64,000 nucleotides of DNA from Oscillatoria nigro-viridis PCC 7112 (GCF_000317475.1 NC_019729.1:1564501-1628500); one strand, 5' to 3'. Positions 19,515 through 28,542 are shown, counted from the stretch's first letter. Made by a program: numbers and translations. The notes: generated by a model not told the origin, from the sequence alone.

Positions 19515-20396
19515 TTAAGCCGGCAAATCTGCAAAACTGCTAACATTTACCAACGCTAAATCGGGACAAGTCCGTTTGATCAAACCTGTCAGAACTTTGC
19601 CGGGGCCAATTTCCACTACCCGATCGATTCCTTGTTGCGGCAATTGCAGGGAAATTTCTCGCCACCGCACGCCTTTGGTCATTTGCTGAGTCAACCGCTG
19701 CTTTAAAGTGGCTGCGCTGGTAGTGGCTGACGGTTCTGCGTTTGAGAGCACCAGCATTTTTGCATCGGAAAATCTTGCAGACTTTAAGGCTAGTTGAAAC
19801 TCTGCCGCGACTGATGCCATCAGGGGAGAGTGAAACGCACCGGAAACATTCAATTTAACAGCGCGTTTGACTTTGATTTTGGCAAGCAAATCTTCTACTG
19901 CTGCGGGCGTTCCAGAAATCACGACTTGTGCTTCGCTGTTGTCGTTTGCCAGCACTACGTCTCGGCTGTATTGAATTTGCAGTTCTAGTTCCTGCCTGTC
20001 GAACCCGATCAAAGCCACCATTTGCCCGCCGGAGGCAGTGTCCATGAGTTCGGCGCGGCGTTTGACTAAGCGCAATCCGGTTTCAAAATCAAAGACGCCT
20101 GCTGCGTAGAGGGCAACGTATTCTCCTAAACTGTGACCGGCAACTACCGCTGGTCGATCGCTTTTTTCTCGCACTAAGTCGGCCAAAATACTTTCTACTA
20201 CGAACAAGCAAGGCTGAGTGTAGAGAGTCCGAGATAATTTTGCTTCTTCTTTTTGGCAAACTTCCGGGACAGACCAACCTAAAATTTCTTTAGCTAGCTC
20301 AAATTTGGCTTTGGCTGTTGGCAAGTTTAATAAGTCTGCACCCATCCCGATCGCCTGGGAACCTTGTCCGGGAAATACCCATGCTGTTTTAGTCAT
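19515..20396 (-). CDS. fabD: Malonyl CoA-acyl carrier protein transacylase
   Basis: A 293-residue protein with all FabD landmarks: the N-terminal AWVFPGQGSQAIGMG, the nucleophile elbow VVAGHSLGEYVALYAAG with the catalytic Ser, the oxyanion Gln of PGQGSQ, the Arg in RLVKRRAELM, and the catalytic His in LNVSGAFHSPLM. The C terminus has VVEIGPGKVLTGLIKR. It loads malonyl groups onto ACP to supply fatty acid elongation in the cytosol. It lies in the order plsX-fabH-fabD on the minus strand. An imperfect hairpin (CTATTTTTAGCCTG / CAGGTTAGAAAATAG, 19473-19511) just after the stop could end transcription. Confidence 0.97.
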   Translation of the reverse strand: MTKTAWVFPGQGSQAIGMGADLLNLPTAKAKFELAKEILGWSVPEVCQKEEAKLSRTLYTQPCLFVVESILADLVREKSDRPAVVAGHSLGEYVALYAAGVFDFETGLRLVKRRAELMDTASGGQMVALIGFDRQELELQIQYSRDVVLANDNSEAQVVISGTPAAVEDLLAKIKVKRAVKLNVSGAFHSPLMASVAAEFQLALKSARFSDAKMLVLSNAEPSATTSAATLKQRLTQQMTKGVRWREISLQLPQQGIDRVVEIGPGKVLTGLIKRTCPDLALVNVSSFADLPA

Positions 20397-20936
20397 TTTT
20401 CCGGTAATCTGCTAATTGGTGGTTGCTAATTGGTGATTGCAAAAATTCTTTCTTTCCCGCTTCTAAGTTCGCTCGCTGGTATCCGCTATCTTTCGGTTAA
20501 CGAACTATCTACTCGCGACTCATAATTATAACATCTAACTGCGATTTTTACCAGGTTTATTTTTTTTTGCTACTTTAATTTGATTAATAGGCGTAGCACA
20601 ATTTTCAACCTTCAAACCGGGAAAGTCGATCGAAGAATAGAGGATTTTCCATTTCAGCACGCCCTTGTCAATAACTGCTGTCCGGGTGGTGCACTGCTGC
20701 GAACCTTGCCCTATGTATGGCGTGTTAAAGGATTTGTATTTTTCAAGGGTCGCACTCCCAACTATCACGCTTGGCAAGTTTCAAGCTGCCAAATATTATA
20801 CCAGTTCTCAAACAGAATAAAATTGCTGGCCCGCGATCTCAACCCATACTTCATCAGTGATTCTCTATCGAAAATCAAAAATGGTATTACCGTGATTCCC
20901 CTATCGAAAATCGCCAATCGAAAATCGAAAATCGCT
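20397..20936. other. 540-bp gap between fabH and fabD
   Basis: The stretch holds degenerate heptamer repeats (CTATCGAAAATC and AATCGAAAATCG near 20860-20935). On the minus strand, 20535-20777 is a possible 80-codon frame with a TTG start (LPSVIVGSATLEKYKSF ... LYSSIDFPGLKVENC). Its composition is partly protein-like, but no family or ribosome binding site is recognised. In many cyanobacteria fabH and fabD are closely linked, so this gap looks like an insertion. Confidence 0.4.
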
Positions 20937-21938
20937 TTACCTTCCCCATTGAAAAATCGCAGCCCCCCAAGTCAAACCTGCACCGAAACCAGCAGCAGCA
21001 ATAGTATCGCCCGCTTTAACTTTACCCAGACGCACGGCTTCGTCTAAGGCAAGGGGAATTGAAGCCGCTGAGGTATTGCCGTAATTCGCCAAATTGCTGA
21101 TTACTTTTTCGGGGGGAATTTTTAGCCTTTGGGCAACTGCATCGAGAATTCGCTGATTGGCTTGGTGCAACAACAGCCAGTCAATTTCTGCTGCTGTGAC
21201 ATTTGCCCGAAACATAGCTTTTTCTATGACTTCCGGCACTTTTTTCACGGCAAAGCGATAGATTTCTTGACCATTCATTGTGATGGGATGAAATCCGCCA
21301 ATTCCGACGCTGACGCCTTCAATTAATTTTTTTGACTCGGCTTTGTAAGCCAAATTGAGAGAGGAATTTTGCGTGCCGTCGCTGCGAATTTCAAACCCCA
21401 AAAAGGAATCGACTTCTGAAGCTTGCAATACCACCGCACCTGCACCGTCTCCAAATAGAATGCAAGTACCCCGATCCGACCAATTCACCCAGCGAGATAA
21501 AATATCTGCTCCGATCAGCAAAACATTTTGATAAACCCCTGTCCGAATGAACTGCGAGGCTGTAACTAAACCAAAAACAAAGCCCGAACAAGCTGCTGTC
21601 AAATCAAAAGCCACAGCTTTTGTCGCGCCCAACTGATATTGAATTTTACTGGCAGTGCCAAACAAATCGTCAGGACTGGAAGTCGCCAAAATAATCAAAT
21701 CGATATCTGTCGGCGAAATTTCTGCCATGGCGATCGCAGACAGCGATGCCTCCGTGGCTAAATCGCACAAAGAAGTGCGATCGTCCGCCAGCCTGCGGGA
21801 GCGAATGCCCGTGCGCGCCCCAATCCACTCGTCATTCGTTTCTACTATCTGACTCAAACCGTTATTATCCAGCGAAACCTGCGGTGTACAAGAACCGCTA
21901 CCCGTGACGGCAATGCCGAACCCTGATTGCTGCAACAT
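20937..21938 (-). CDS. fabH: 3-oxoacyl-ACP synthase III
   Basis: A 333-residue KAS III. The catalytic triad is visible: Cys in DLTAACSGFVFGLVTA, His in DWLLLHQANQRILDAVA and Asn in ISNLANYGNTSAASIPLAL. ETNDEWIGARTGIRSRR near the N terminus and the glycine-rich end AAAGFGAGLTWGAAI are typical. It condenses acetyl-CoA with malonyl-ACP to start fatty acid synthesis. plsX lies 159 nt upstream on the same strand, a common linkage (plsX-fabH-fabD). Confidence 0.97.
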   Translation of the reverse strand: MLQQSGFGIAVTGSGSCTPQVSLDNNGLSQIVETNDEWIGARTGIRSRRLADDRTSLCDLATEASLSAIAMAEISPTDIDLIILATSSPDDLFGTASKIQYQLGATKAVAFDLTAACSGFVFGLVTASQFIRTGVYQNVLLIGADILSRWVNWSDRGTCILFGDGAGAVVLQASEVDSFLGFEIRSDGTQNSSLNLAYKAESKKLIEGVSVGIGGFHPITMNGQEIYRFAVKKVPEVIEKAMFRANVTAAEIDWLLLHQANQRILDAVAQRLKIPPEKVISNLANYGNTSAASIPLALDEAVRLGKVKAGDTIAAAGFGAGLTWGAAIFQWGR

Positions 21939-22097
21939 TCCTCTCCATTTATGAGCGATCCATCTAGAAATTAAAAATTAAAAACTACCAATTAAAATTT
22001 TTAAACTGCTGAAATTACTTTTTTTTAAGCAAAACAGTTGGTTTAAGCTGACATTTTTAATTTTACATTTTTAATTTTTAATTCCTACTTACTGCCT

Positions 22098-23147
22098 CTA
22101 ATTCACAGCTTCTTGTTCCAGAGCGCTTTGGTGATTGGACGATCGAATTCGCTCCAGCACTTGGTTGTCAATAGCCTCCTTCGCCAAACGAATGGCATTA
22201 AAAATCGAGGCAGCTTGAGACGAACCGTGGCTGATAATGCAAACTCCAGCAACGCCCAATAGCAAACCGCCACCGTGTTCAACGTGGTCTACCCGCTGCT
22301 TAAAGCCCTTGAGGCTTTCTTGCAGGAGGGGAGCGCTAATTTGATTTTTGAGTCCGGCAGCCAATTCTTCCTTAAGCACTTGCACCACGACTTCGCCCAC
22401 CGCTTCGGCAAACTTCAACAACACGTTGCCGACAAACCCGTCGCAGACAATCACGTCGAAGTTCCCCGACAGCACGTCGCGGCCTTCGGCATTGCCCACA
22501 AAAGGAATGTTTGGGTTGTCCACCAATAACTGGTGAGTACGTACCGCTGCGTCGTTGCCTTTAGAAGGTTCTTCGCCAATGTTGAGCAGGCCGATTTTAG
22601 GTTCGGCGACGCCCAGCACGCACTGGCTGTAAATAGTTCCCATAAGAGCGAACTGCTCCAAAAATTTGGGGCGGCAGTCCACATTAGCGCCGACATCGAG
22701 AATGAGTACAGAGCTGCCCGGTACCATTGTCGGCAAAACCGCACCGATCGCAGGGCGATCGATTCCGGGGAGCCGGCCCAACCTGAGCAGGGCAGCAGCC
22801 ATTGCCGCGCCGGAGTGACCGGCGGACACCACAGCATCAGCTTGCTGCTGCTTTACCAAGTTCATCGCTACGTTAATCGAAGCGTTGGGCTTGCGTTTGA
22901 GGGCACTCAAAGGTTCTTCGTGCATTTCCACCGCTCCTTCTGAAGGAACGATTTCTAGCTGACCTTTAGAGACGCGGCCGATCGCGTCTTGTTGCCGGAG
23001 CGAGTCTTCTATTTGCTGCGGGTCGCCCACGAGCAAAATCTCTACGCCTAATTCTTCTTGTGCCTTAAGCGCTCCAGCTACAACTTCGGCGGGGGCATGA
23101 TCCCCACCCATAGCGTCTATTGCAATTCTTGCGCGTGTCGATCCCAT
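22098..23147 (-). CDS. plsX: Phosphate acyltransferase PlsX
   Basis: A 349-residue protein from ATG 23147 (MGSTRARIAIDAMGGDHAPA). The open frame continues upstream to 23252 but the extension is not conserved-looking. IAIDAMGGDHAP, EPLSALKRKPNASINVAMNL, VSAGHSGAAMAAALLRLGR, GANVDCRPKFLEQFA and CDGFVGNVLLKFAEAVG are family signatures. PlsX converts acyl-ACP to acyl-phosphate for PlsY, linking fatty acid and phospholipid synthesis. It is the first gene of the minus-strand lipid cluster, divergent from dacB. Confidence 0.96.
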   Translation of the reverse strand: MGSTRARIAIDAMGGDHAPAEVVAGALKAQEELGVEILLVGDPQQIEDSLRQQDAIGRVSKGQLEIVPSEGAVEMHEEPLSALKRKPNASINVAMNLVKQQQADAVVSAGHSGAAMAAALLRLGRLPGIDRPAIGAVLPTMVPGSSVLILDVGANVDCRPKFLEQFALMGTIYSQCVLGVAEPKIGLLNIGEEPSKGNDAAVRTHQLLVDNPNIPFVGNAEGRDVLSGNFDVIVCDGFVGNVLLKFAEAVGEVVVQVLKEELAAGLKNQISAPLLQESLKGFKQRVDHVEHGGGLLLGVAGVCIISHGSSQAASIFNAIRLAKEAIDNQVLERIRSSNHQSALEQEAVN

Positions 23148-23367
23148 TGACCAATGTTTGAGAAACACTAAAAATTCTACCAGGAAGTCAGGAGCGTGAA
23201 TCCAGAAGTCTGAATAAAGAACTAAAATCCACTCGCTACGGCGATCGGACAATTGTCATTTCCGACTACTCTGATAGAGCTTGTTTTGTCACTACTTTAC
23301 TATTTTTGACTGCAAATTGAAAAAATCAATGAAATAGTTTACACGACCGCAAGCACTTGAGTCCGGC

Positions 23368-23480
23368 AACCCCGGATTCATCCGTGGAGCGAGAAAAAAG
23401 CTCCCCATCCTCATCACTTGCCCCCGGATTTATCAGTGGGAGCGCTTTCTTCAATCTGAAATCTAAAATCTAAAATCGAT
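23368..23480. repeat. CCCCGGATTCATCCGTGG motif plus heptamers
   Basis: A small palindromic motif CGGATTCATCCG (23373-23384), a degenerate second copy (CCCCCGGATTTATCAGTGG, 23421-23439) and the heptamer run AATCTAAAATCTAAAATCG with GATTGACT occur here between plsX and dacB. The same composite (palindrome, degenerate copy, heptamers, CGATTGACT) recurs at 34625-34733, so it is a dispersed unit. Confidence 0.6.
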
Positions 23481-23498
23481 TGACTTTAGGAGTAAAAA

Positions 23499-24833
23499 AT
23501 GCTGGATTTATTTAGCTCAGGAATCTTATCTCTGTGGCTGGACATGGCCGGGGTACGCAGTGTCGGGTCTAATGCTGCGTCAGTGCTGGCTTGGCGGGGA
23601 GGGATACCCGGGTTAGTGGTGGCTGAAGATTTGGCTTTTGGGGGAATAGATGCGGCAAATCCAGACTTGCCGGCAGAAGCGACGGTGCGGGAATATTTAA
23701 AAGAGTTGAAAGACAAGAACCTGATTGATGGGAATCAGGGAATTTGGGTGCAAGCGGGAATGGTGCCGCTGGTAAGTCAGCAGGGCAAGACGCTGATGCC
23801 TGGGGCTTCTCTGACTAAGATTGCGACTTCTCTGGCGTCGCTGGAGACTTGGGGCCCGGATTATCAGTTTGAAACGCGGTTCCGGGGAACGGGGCCGATT
23901 AGGAATGGGGTGTTGGAGGGAGATTTGGTGGTCAGCGGCGGGGGCGATCCGCTGTTTGTGTGGGAGGAGGCGATCGCCGTTGGCAATGCTCTCAATCAAA
24001 TGGGTATCGAGCGCGTGGCGGGCAATTTGGTGGTGACAGGCAATTTCCGCATGAATTACGAGTCCGATCCTTTGGCTGCGGGGGAGATACTGCGGCAAGC
24101 TCTTGAGGGTAGCAATTGGCCTCCGGACGTGGTGGCAATGTATTCTAAGATGGCTCCAGGAACTAGAAAACCGCAAGTAACGGTTGCCGGCAGCGTCATT
24201 GCTGAGAAATTTGTGAGTTCGGGGCATTTGCTGCTGAAACGCCGATCGCTCCCTTTAGCCGAAATTCTCAAGCAGATGAACGTCCACAGCGATAATGAAA
24301 TGGCTCAGATGCTGGCCGACGATTTGGGCGGGGCCAAGATAGTGCAGCAGCAAGCGACTTGGGCTGCGGGGATGCCGGAGGAGGAACTTCAATTAGTTAA
24401 CGGTTCGGGATTGGGAGTGGAAAATCAGATGTCTCCGAGGGCCGCTTGTGGGATGATGCAGGCGATAGCCCGCAACCTTCAGACTACTGGGCTGACGATT
24501 GCTGACTTGTTTCCGGTGTCCGGGCGCGATAAAGGCACTGTGGAACATCGGCACATTCCGCGATCGGCTGTGGTGAAAACTGGTACTTTGGACACCGTAA
24601 TTGCTTTGGCTGGAGCCATACCCACGCGCGATCGGGGTTTAGTGTGGTTTGCAATTATTAATCGCGGCACCGATTGGGACTCTTTGAGGGCGCAGCAAGA
24701 TATATTTTTGCAAAAATTGGTGCAGCAGTGGGGAACAGCATCGATTTTGCCACTAGCAATTACACCGCACATTGACGGCGCCAGACCTGCCTTGGGGGCA
24801 GCAAATCGCAGCGATATTTTGGTCGGAGGTTAA
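23499..24833 (+). CDS. dacB: D-alanyl-D-alanine carboxypeptidase (peptidase S13, PBP4-type)
   Basis: A 444-residue protein preceded by TAGGAG. It has the penicillin-binding motifs in order: SxxK in PGASLTKIATSLASLETWG, SxN in VHSDNEMAQMLADDLGG and KTG in AVVKTGTLDTVIALAG. The segment VVSGGGDPLFVWEEA is typical of the S13 family. These enzymes trim or cleave D-Ala cross-links of peptidoglycan in the periplasm. A classical signal peptide is not obvious at the N terminus, though LDLFSSGILSLWLDM is hydrophobic. The gene is divergent from plsX. Confidence 0.9.
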   Translation: MLDLFSSGILSLWLDMAGVRSVGSNAASVLAWRGGIPGLVVAEDLAFGGIDAANPDLPAEATVREYLKELKDKNLIDGNQGIWVQAGMVPLVSQQGKTLMPGASLTKIATSLASLETWGPDYQFETRFRGTGPIRNGVLEGDLVVSGGGDPLFVWEEAIAVGNALNQMGIERVAGNLVVTGNFRMNYESDPLAAGEILRQALEGSNWPPDVVAMYSKMAPGTRKPQVTVAGSVIAEKFVSSGHLLLKRRSLPLAEILKQMNVHSDNEMAQMLADDLGGAKIVQQQATWAAGMPEEELQLVNGSGLGVENQMSPRAACGMMQAIARNLQTTGLTIADLFPVSGRDKGTVEHRHIPRSAVVKTGTLDTVIALAGAIPTRDRGLVWFAIINRGTDWDSLRAQQDIFLQKLVQQWGTASILPLAITPHIDGARPALGAANRSDILVGG

Positions 24834-24914
24834 GAAATAGGGGTTGAGTTGGGGTTCGGGGAAGGAGCACTGACAAAATAGCTTAGAATTGGAACAAGAC
24901 TATTGTGCAAGAAG

Positions 24915-25199
24915 ATGATCAAACTGCGATTGAAGAGATACGGGAAAAAACGCGAGACCAGCTACCGAATTGTAGCGATGAACAGTTCTACTCGCCGCGA
25001 CGGCCGTCCCCTAGAAGAGCTCGGCTATTACAACCCCAGAAATAACGAAACCAGGCTGGATGTTCCAGCGATTGTCAAGCGCCTGCAAGAAGGCGCTCAG
25101 CCAACTGACACCGTGCGTGACATCCTGAGAAAAGCCCATGTATTTGAACAAGTCGGAGCCGGAGCCAACGTTGAATCCAGCACAGCAACAGCCAGCTAG
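24915..25199 (+). CDS. rpsP: 30S ribosomal protein S16
   Basis: A 94-residue protein from ATG 24915 ([20 protein letters not shown]); the frame is open a little further upstream but S16 starts here. [19 protein letters not shown] and [19 protein letters not shown] are characteristic. It is an assembly protein of the small ribosomal subunit. The end of the gene overlaps the start of the KH-domain gene downstream, the normal rpsP-khpA linkage, so the two are translationally coupled. Confidence 0.97.
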   Translation: MIKLRLKRYGKKRETSYRIVAMNSSTRRDGRPLEELGYYNPRNNETRLDVPAIVKRLQEGAQPTDTVRDILRKAHVFEQVGAGANVESSTATAS

Positions 25200-25659
25200 T
25201 CCCAACTATGCTGGACTGGTTAAGTTTTTAATTGGGCCTTTTTTAGAGACCCCAGGCTCTTTGCGGGTTGATTGCGAACTGCACCCGCGCCAATCGCGGG
25301 TCTGGGTGAGGCTGGCTTTTGAAGATCCGGACAAAGGCCGGGTTTACGGTAGGGGCGGACGCAATATTCAGGCAATTAGAACTACGCTCGAAGCGGTGGC
25401 GCAGACGGCGGGTCAGTCCCTCTACTTAGATATATACGATCGTGAAGCGAGCGATCGCGGATCGGGCCCGCCCAGAGGCGATCGCGAGCGCCCGGATCGC
25501 GACCGCCCGGATCGCGGCTCGCGGGAGCCGCGAGGCGACTTCCGACCCCGGACGCCGCCTCCCTCGCCGAGTCCCTTAGCTAGCAGAACTCCGAGAGAAC
25601 AACCTCGCCGTACTAACACACCTACGTTTAGAACGAGCAGAAATACTCCCGGTTATTAA
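25138..25659 (+). CDS. khpA: KhpA-type KH domain RNA-binding protein with Arg/Asp/Pro-rich tail
   Basis: The core ([20 protein letters not shown], then [20 protein letters not shown] with the GxxG-type loop GRGG) is the single KH domain of KhpA/YlqC. The first 11 residues overlap rpsP in another frame. An alternative start is TTG 25171 ([15 protein letters not shown]), which has GGAG motifs just upstream. After the KH domain a low-complexity tail of about 70 residues is rich in Arg, Asp, Gly and Pro ([18 protein letters not shown], then PPSPSPLAS). Typical KhpA is about 80 residues, so the disordered tail is an extension, perhaps adding RNA contacts. Confidence 0.88.
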   Translation: MYLNKSEPEPTLNPAQQQPASPNYAGLVKFLIGPFLETPGSLRVDCELHPRQSRVWVRLAFEDPDKGRVYGRGGRNIQAIRTTLEAVAQTAGQSLYLDIYDREASDRGSGPPRGDRERPDRDRPDRGSREPRGDFRPRTPPPSPSPLASRTPREQPRRTNTPTFRTSRNTPGY

Positions 25660-25912
25660 CTAACTGCAGAGCCAAGAAAGAATTTTAGATTTTAGATTGC
25701 CTGTTGTAGACTTTGTATTACAAGCCCCGTTAGATTTGAGATGGCCGGTTTTGCGATCGGAAACAAATGTAAAATTTTAAATTTCAAATGTCAGCGGCAT
25801 CAGGTTAATCTAAAATCTAAAATTTCCCATCTAAAATCTGAAATAGCCTGACTTAATAGAAGGGAGATTTGATTTGTGCCTCAAGCACCAAACTCATTTG
25901 GGAGCTAAATCT
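25660..25912. other. Intergenic stretch with AATCTAAAATCT-type heptamers
   Basis: Degenerate heptamer tracks (TTTAGATTTTAGATT, 25682 on; AATCTAAAATCTAAAATTTC, 25808 on) fill much of this gap. No gene is seen. The phoH side holds the strong hairpin listed next. Confidence 0.5.
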
Positions 25913-25959
25913 AAAAGACGCCTTAGATACTAGGTAAAACCTAGTAACGGGCGTCTTTT
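25913..25959 (+). terminator. Two-tier hairpin upstream of phoH (terminator or small-RNA 3' end)
   Basis: The outer arms AAAAGACGCC (25913-25922) and GGCGTCTTTT (25950-25959) pair perfectly over 10 bp. Inside, ACTAGGT and ACCTAGT (25929-25945) form a second 7-bp stem with an AAA loop. The run of T residues at the 3' side suits an intrinsic terminator in either direction. A smaller hairpin (GTGC-CTCAA-GCAC, about 25876-25888) lies just upstream. Possible 3' end of a small RNA; the role is not proven. Confidence 0.65.
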
Positions 25960-26033
25960 AGTTCGCAAATAGTGACGGGTTGAACGTTTAGTTGTTAACT
26001 TTTAATTGCTTATTTGGAGGAGCTTATGTTGGC

Positions 26034-26987
26034 ATGAATGAAAAACTAATAATAGAGTTACCGAGCATTCAAAGCGCAATGTCGCTGGCCGGTAATCAAG
26101 AAGAAAACCTGAAAATGATCTCTAAGCAAACCGGTGCTAACCTGGTAATGCGAGGGCAAGAACTGCTGATTTCTGGCACAAAAAGTCAAGTAGAATTGTG
26201 TCATAAATTAGTGCGATCGCTCTCCGACTATTGGAAATCAGGCAAAAATATTACCGGAGTTGAAATCCAGACAGCGCGCCAAGCTTTGGATACCAACCGC
26301 CAAGGCGATTTACAAGACTTGCAGCGAGACGTTCTAGCCAGAACCCGCCGCGGCGAAGAAATTAGAGCCAAAACCTTCAAGCAGCGGCAATACGTCCAAG
26401 CAGTACGCACGCACGACCTGACATTTTGCATTGGCCCCGCTGGTACTGGCAAAACATTTCTAGCTGCTATTTTCGCCGTCCAAGCCCTGTTGAGCAAGCA
26501 GTACGAACGGCTGATTTTAACCAGGCCAGCCGTGGAAGCTGGCGAAAAATTAGGGTTTTTGCCCGGAGATTTGCAGCAAAAAGTCGATCCGTATTTGCGC
26601 CCGCTTTACGACGCCCTGCAAGAAATGATCGACCCGGAAAAAATGGCTGATTTAATGGAAAGAGGCTTGATCGAAGTAGCTCCTTTAGCTTATATGCGGG
26701 GGCGCACTCTCAGCAATGCTTTCGTAATTTTGGACGAAGCTCAAAATACGACGCCGGCTCAGATGAAAATGGTGTTGACTCGTCTGGGCTTTCGATCGAG
26801 AATGGTAGTGACGGGCGATATCACTCAAACAGATTTGCCGCCAAACCAACAGTCGGGATTGTCAGTCGCCCAAAACATTCTACGCAACGTTGAGGGCATT
26901 GCTTTCTGCGAATTCTCTCAGGCGGATGTGGTGCGACATCCTCTAGTGCAGCGGATTGTCGCTGCTTACGAACTGCACGAAAAATAG
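26034..26987 (+). CDS. PhoH family P-loop ATPase
   Basis: A 317-residue protein from ATG 26034 (MNEKLIIELPSIQSAMSLAG). The N-terminal half has a small KH-like region. The PhoH ATPase domain has Walker A FCIGPAGTGKTFLAAIFAV, TRPAVEAGEKLGFLPGD, Walker B AFVILDEAQNTTPAQMKM and the sensor GDITQTDLPP. PhoH proteins are cytoplasmic ATPases linked to RNA metabolism and phosphate status. A GGAGG box at 26016-26020 is placed better for ATG 26026, which would encode only Met-Leu-Ala before TGA overlapping this start (ATGA). Confidence 0.93.
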   Translation: MNEKLIIELPSIQSAMSLAGNQEENLKMISKQTGANLVMRGQELLISGTKSQVELCHKLVRSLSDYWKSGKNITGVEIQTARQALDTNRQGDLQDLQRDVLARTRRGEEIRAKTFKQRQYVQAVRTHDLTFCIGPAGTGKTFLAAIFAVQALLSKQYERLILTRPAVEAGEKLGFLPGDLQQKVDPYLRPLYDALQEMIDPEKMADLMERGLIEVAPLAYMRGRTLSNAFVILDEAQNTTPAQMKMVLTRLGFRSRMVVTGDITQTDLPPNQQSGLSVAQNILRNVEGIAFCEFSQADVVRHPLVQRIVAAYELHEK

Positions 26988-27035
26988 TCAGTAGTCAGTA
27001 GTTAGTAGTCATTAGTCATTAGTCAGCAGTCATTG
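26985..27035. repeat. TAGTCAT/AGTCAGT heptamer tract
   Basis: Degenerate 7-mers of the type AGTCAGT, AGTTAGT, AGTCATT follow the phoH stop directly. Related tracts occur at 28585, 32430 and 40047. Confidence 0.7.
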
Positions 27036-27106
27036 GTTGATTGTTAGTTGTTGTTGATTATAATTCTCAAAGTCCAATACCCAATACCCAATTCCAAAAT
27101 TAAATT

Positions 27107-27511
27107 ATGCCTAACCTGAAAGAATTCTTGGAAGCTTGCGAACAATTGGGAACGCTGCGTTTAATCGTGACTAGCAGCGCGGCGGTGCTGGAAGTGCGCG
27201 GTTCAATTCACAAGCTGTTTTATGCGGAGTTGCCGAAGGGTAAATATGCCAATATGCACGCCGAAATATTTGAGTTTCACCTAAATATGGATAAAATAAA
27301 ACAGGTGAAGTTTGAAACGGGTGAGGCGAAAAGAGGGAATTTCACTACTTATGCAATCCGTTTTATCGACGAACAAAATGAGGCTGCTTTGAGCGCGTTT
27401 TTGCAGTGGGGAAAGCCGGGGGAATACGAACCGGGACAGGTAGAAAGTTGGCACGAATTGAAGGAAAAATACGGGGAGGTTTGGGAACCTGCACCTGTTG
27501 AGGCGCTTTAA
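27107..27511 (+). CDS. HutX/ChuX-like heme utilization carrier protein
   Basis: A 134-residue cytosolic protein with the HutX/ChuX-like fold pattern: LKEFLEACEQLGTLRLIVTS, VLEVRGSIHKLFYAELPKGK, YANMHAEIFEFHLNMDKIKQ and ETGEAKRGNFTTYAIRF, ending AFLQWGKPGEYEPGQ. Members in proteobacteria bind or hand over heme inside the cell. In cyanobacteria a heme or tetrapyrrole role is likely but undemonstrated. It is a single gene, downstream of phoH after a repeat tract, and psbA lies 1.3 kb away. Confidence 0.75.
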   Translation: MPNLKEFLEACEQLGTLRLIVTSSAAVLEVRGSIHKLFYAELPKGKYANMHAEIFEFHLNMDKIKQVKFETGEAKRGNFTTYAIRFIDEQNEAALSAFLQWGKPGEYEPGQVESWHELKEKYGEVWEPAPVEAL

Positions 27512-27765
27512 AACATAGGTTTTTTCACCTTTAAATTGCATATAGGGGGCGGGCATCCTGCCCAACCTCTACTCCCCACAAGCAGAACATTTATGTTTGT
27601 GCGACAGGCATCTTGCCAGTTTATGAAAATGGTAGAAAGTAAGATGTTTAACTGATTTGTTGTCTAATTTTTGAATTAATGAACCGCAGAGGGCGCAGAG
27701 AACGCCCAGAAGAGATAAAGAAGAGAAAGAGAGACAGAAAGTTAGTTGTTTGAATGTAATTGGGT

Positions 27766-28542
27766 ATGAAGGTAATTTGGAGTTTTTGTTTGGCTTTGCT
27801 GGTGTTGCTGTGGGGTGGCGGTGCGAGAGCGGGGGTTTTGGGCGATCGCATATCAAGTTTTCCCAATTGGGAAAGCAAGCCTCCTATCGCTGTAGCTAAG
27901 GGAGATTTGGTATATCCCGATTGGATGGCGGGGAATTGGAATGTTGCTAGCACTTTGGTAGATTTAGCCGCTCCTTTAGCGCCAAATATTGTCACGCCAG
28001 GGTTTGAAAGCAACCGCCAGTATTTGCAGCAGCCGGTATTATTTAAAGTGCGATTTCAACCTGAAAAAAATATTGGCTTAATTTCTAATTATACATTTAA
28101 AAAGGCTCAAAATATTGTAGCCGATCGCACTTTTAACGGTTTGAGTATTGCCCAGGCTTATTTAGGCGACGGTGGCGTACTTTCGGTAAAAGTCGATCCG
28201 ACCAATCCCAACCGCCAAATTACAGTTTTGAAAGGGGAACGCCAATTAATTTCGATTGTTACCAGTCGGGGAACTGAGACGCCGAATCCTTGCGAGTTTG
28301 TGTCTACAGAGATTTCTCAGCAGGTGTTTCGGGGAGAGTCTGATATTTATTTAAACGAGGTGGAAACAACAACGGCTTATCGAGTTGTTGGAGGTGGGAA
28401 AAATGGCGATTCTGCGAGTAAAAGAATTGAGGCCGATCAGGTGACAGCGATTTATTTGTCGCCGCAAGACCCGGATTATTTCGCTGCTGGGGGGCATCCT
28501 GTGGCTCTGTACCGCTATCGGTTGGAGTTGGTGCCGGCATGA
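27766..28542 (+). CDS. DUF6816-type secreted or lumenal protein
   Basis: A 258-residue protein from ATG 27766 with a clear signal peptide (MKVIWSFCLALLVLLWGGGA, cleavage near ARAG). The mature part includes LVYPDWMAGNWNVASTLVDL, VLFKVRFQPEKN, VADRTFNGLSIAQAYLG and a C-terminal DQVTAIYLSPQDPDYF. This conservation pattern belongs to an uncharacterised family seen in cyanobacteria and plastid-bearing organisms (DUF6816, from memory). It should act in the periplasm or thylakoid lumen. It shares the strand with psbA, 325 nt downstream, but repeats and a separate promoter lie between. Confidence 0.7.
   Translation: MKVIWSFCLALLVLLWGGGARAGVLGDRISSFPNWESKPPIAVAKGDLVYPDWMAGNWNVASTLVDLAAPLAPNIVTPGFESNRQYLQQPVLFKVRFQPEKNIGLISNYTFKKAQNIVADRTFNGLSIAQAYLGDGGVLSVKVDPTNPNRQITVLKGERQLISIVTSRGTETPNPCEFVSTEISQQVFRGESDIYLNEVETTTAYRVVGGGKNGDSASKRIEADQVTAIYLSPQDPDYFAAGGHPVALYRYRLELVPA

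Noticed and set aside
20535-20777. 80-codon minus-strand frame between fabH and fabD
   Set aside because: It has only a TTG start, no ribosome binding site and no known family. Kept as a remark on the gap, not as a gene.
22533-22943. 136-codon frame opposite plsX
   Set aside because: Antisense shadow; plsX is fully supported on the minus strand.
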